A program made the translations under genes and the position numbers. The notes under the pieces were generated by a model. The model was given only the letters and a program-made list of their open reading frames with translations, had not been told where the DNA came from and did no database searches. This document shows, in pieces, positions 6,801-7,477 of a DNA stretch of 7,477 bases. The first letter of the stretch is position 1. The number at the start of each line of letters is the position of its first letter. The DNA comes from Candidatus Cloacimonadota bacterium (GTDB lineage Bacteria > Cloacimonadota > Cloacimonadia > Cloacimonadales > TCS61), in assembly GCA_030626645.1 (NCBI GenBank), contig DAOUTP010000084.1:1-7477 (forward strand). Reading direction: 5' to 3'.

Positions 6801-7299
6801 TGAAATAGAAAGAAGAGCTGATAAAAGCTTAGCAACAATTGATACTTACAGAAAATATGAATCTTTTATAGATTCAAATGCAGACCTGATTAAAATAGAA
6901 GCAGCTGAATTAATCAATGATATTATTATCGAGTTTCCAAAGATCAAATTCACGATTGAAGGAAAATGTAACGTATTTGCCGATGATGCTTTAAATTCCA
7001 TATTCACAAATTTAATAACAAATTCTATCAAACACGGCAACGCTTCTACAATTGATATCAAAATATCTACAGAGAATAATATGTGTGAAATTATATTTGC
7101 GGATAATGGCACAGGAATTCAGGATAAGATTAAAAATAAAATTTTCAATGAAGGATTCTTCTATGGCAAAGCCGGTCATACAGGAATTGGATTACATATC
7201 GTTAAGAAAACAATTGAACGTTATGGCGGCACCATATCTGTGGAAGATAATACTCCAAACGGCACAGTTTTTATAATCAACTTAAGACAAGCCTTATAG
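3832..7299 (+). CDS. Large soluble hybrid-sensor-type histidine kinase: five PAS, GAF, sixth PAS, HisKA-like and HATPase domains
   Basis: A 1155-residue sensor kinase without signal peptide or membrane helix, so cytoplasmic. Approximate order: PAS1 8-111, PAS2 124-237, PAS3 252-368, PAS4 382-488, PAS5 500-616, GAF 640-780, PAS6 800-936, DHp 955-1025, ATPase 1035-1153. Each of PAS1-5 ends in DITERK or NITERK. PAS3 has the WVWERGRGIYDEKG strand typical of PAS_3. PAS6 has the extended PTSIWEEDFS...VLDINEMTVKLFNAKS form. The phosphoacceptor is H964 in IIRHDLSND; the HDLSN pattern also supplies the Asp and Asn (D965, N968) expected of HisKA-type kinase/phosphatases. The ATPase shows N box N1064 (TNSIKHG), G1 D1091 (ADNGTG), G2 GHTGIGL (1115-1121) and a final NGTVF. 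No receiver domain is attached and no response regulator is adjacent, so it is an orphan kinase. The start is set by ATAGGAG (3817-3823). Ligands cannot be read from the sequence; PAS1 has a Cys pair (NCSK and ACPY) but nothing clearly cofactor-binding. Confidence 0.95.
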   Translation: MIGNSIPNWEQVINSIKESVILLDKNGIITNCNASFLKMINLPSTQVIGANCSKIISIKDGKQEACPYFKSKISKKRESSDIQRGDKWFNVDADPILDRENEISGFVQFMSDITERKQVEEALLESEEKFHSLFSEMAEGVYLHEIIYNQNGEAVDYRITETNPASEKHLNIKHEDANGKLATELYGTEEAPYLDIYAKVVKTGIPFQFEEYFPPLKKHFHISVYSPEKGKFATVFSDITERKLAEDALKMQNLKYQTLLLNLNGMVYRCKNDKKWTMQFVSAGCSSLTGYKPDELLENNKLSYNDIVLPEYQDYLWKEWQDKLKTRDSVEIEYEIKTATGDIKWVWERGRGIYDEKGQLTHLEGFITDITERKLAENALKTSEESLRALFMAMTDIVLELDHEGRYLDIAPTSPDLLYKPATEVLGKTVHEIFSKKEADEFLSAIHKSLYEVKIVTIEYQIKIKNKLIWFEARIAPKTKDTVLFIAHNITERKQSEDALKKEKEYYHSFVTSLSDWVWEMDLSGIHTYSNLAVESILGYRVEDVVGHHVKEFWGDSEITPKSLKLLNDALSAGKGWKNVSGRFKHKNGSIIITESTASPIYNSENKLIGYRGIDHDITERKHAGQIQEVIYNISNAANITDDLEKLISRIHKELGAIIDTTNFYIALYDHKKEVFTLPFLTDVKDKTITFPAGKTLTNYVRKTQKPLLANKKVEKKLEKSGDIERFGVDSKVWLGVPLKVEGKIIGVLAVQSYTDEFAFDESDLKMLEFVSNQVSISIERKRTELALQENEKRYKYLFNQSPTSIWEEDFSEVYKYLTSLKKSGIKDLKEYFENNLDEVKKCSEMVRVLDINEMTVKLFNAKSKDDLITNLDSIFTEASLSPFIDQLCTIAENQTSYNGETVNTTLDGELLNVFIRLNVVPGYEKDYSRVLISLMDITGQKKAEEGLRKGRERLKLLNQIIRHDLSNDFIVIKSAVNIFRRSSKVKMIDEIERRADKSLATIDTYRKYESFIDSNADLIKIEAAELINDIIIEFPKIKFTIEGKCNVFADDALNSIFTNLITNSIKHGNASTIDIKISTENNMCEIIFADNGTGIQDKIKNKIFNEGFFYGKAGHTGIGLHIVKKTIERYGGTISVEDNTPNGTVFIINLRQAL
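4165..5703 (+). repeat. Five near-identical PAS-linker repeats at DNA level (DITERK linkers)
   Basis: The linkers after PAS1-5 start at 4165, 4543, 4936, 5296 and 5680 (residues 112, 238, 369, 489, 617). Copies 3, 4 and 5 share atcaccgagcgtaagc exactly, copy 2 differs at one base and copy 1 at two. Copies 2 and 3 are identical at 37 of 39 bases (4543-4581 against 4936-4974). The PAS domains between them have little evident sequence in common. A sixth, degenerate linker (DITGQKKAEEGL) starts at 6640 after PAS6. The linker codons (ACC, GAG, CGT, CTG, GCG) are more GC-rich than the flanking gene. Confidence 0.85.
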
Positions 7300-7338
7300 A
7301 GCTTTATTTTAGGAAATAGAACTCACCCCGTCTTCTCA

Positions 7339-7477
7339 TTACTCCTTCTGGTCAGGAATAATTTTCAGTCCCTGTTTTTGTAGGAATTCATCGATCTGTT
7401 CTTCCGGATAAAAACCTACATGCCGATGAATTTCCTTTCCTGTTTCATCAAGGAAAACCTGAGTTGGGATCATTTTG
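7339..7477 (-). CDS. Thioredoxin-fold protein, C-terminal end (5' end outside window)
   Basis: On the minus strand a frame enters from the right edge and stops with TAA at 7341-7339. Its last 44 residues from the internal Met read MIPTQVFLDETGKEIHRHVG and continue through a FYPEEQIDEFLQKQG helix to end in PDQKE. The IPTQVFLDETGKE segment is the classic thioredoxin cis-proline strand and hairpin (IPT plus a phenylalanine-rich strand), and RHVGFYPEEQI matches the end of small thioredoxin-like or TlpA-like redox proteins. The CXXC active site, any signal peptide and the start are outside the window, so the reductase or chaperone role and its location cannot be stated. The ATG at 7473 is internal, since it immediately precedes the cis-Pro. 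The gene converges on the kinase gene with only 39 bases between the two stops (7300-7338), where I find no clear hairpin terminator. Confidence 0.82.
   Translation of the reverse strand, partial: KMIPTQVFLDETGKEIHRHVGFYPEEQIDEFLQKQGLKIIPDQKE

Noticed and set aside
7052..7276. Plus-strand 74-residue open frame in another frame within the kinase ATPase domain
   Set aside because: It overlaps the conserved N, G1 and G2 boxes, which are in the kinase frame; it is a shadow.

Overview
The window is AT-rich bacterial DNA with Shine-Dalgarno sites of the AAGGAG type, a bacterial-type enolase, a lipoprotein with a lipobox, and a large PAS-domain histidine kinase. The AT-rich coding style, the SPFH subfamily, and the intergenic repeats (CACAGAGA-type octamers and TGTCA..CTGAG..CGAAG palindromes) suggest an uncultured Gram-negative of the FCB kind, possibly Cloacimonadota. 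That assignment is an impression from family resemblance, not a demonstrated placement.

Left part (2-2728): the 3' part of an nfeD-like membrane gene, a stomatin/paraslipin-type SPFH gene 36 bases downstream, then eno (enolase) after a 93-base gap holding an 11-bp inverted repeat. NfeD and SPFH proteins are a classic operon pair linked to membrane quality control. Enolase is a glycolytic housekeeping gene and has no obvious functional link to them.

Middle part (2729-3831): a 238-base spacer dense in repeats (tandem octamers, two hairpins, a 10-bp palindrome and two facing copies of a palindromic intergenic element), then a small lipoprotein gene of unknown function, then a 241-base AT-rich spacer. 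The lipoprotein frame stays open upstream through the repeat element, but the real start is at 2967.

Right part (3832-7477): one very large gene for a soluble sensor histidine kinase (six PAS domains, one GAF domain, DHp and ATPase domains). Its PAS domains are joined by DITERK linkers that are almost identical at the DNA level. No response regulator lies beside it. The window ends with the 3' end of a convergent minus-strand gene for a thioredoxin-fold protein, 39 bases beyond the kinase stop.

I see no CRISPR array, transposase, tRNA, rRNA or defence system, and nothing that amounts to a new multi-gene system. The items most worth a second look are the composite intergenic repeat at 2740-2934 and the DNA-level identity of the PAS linkers.
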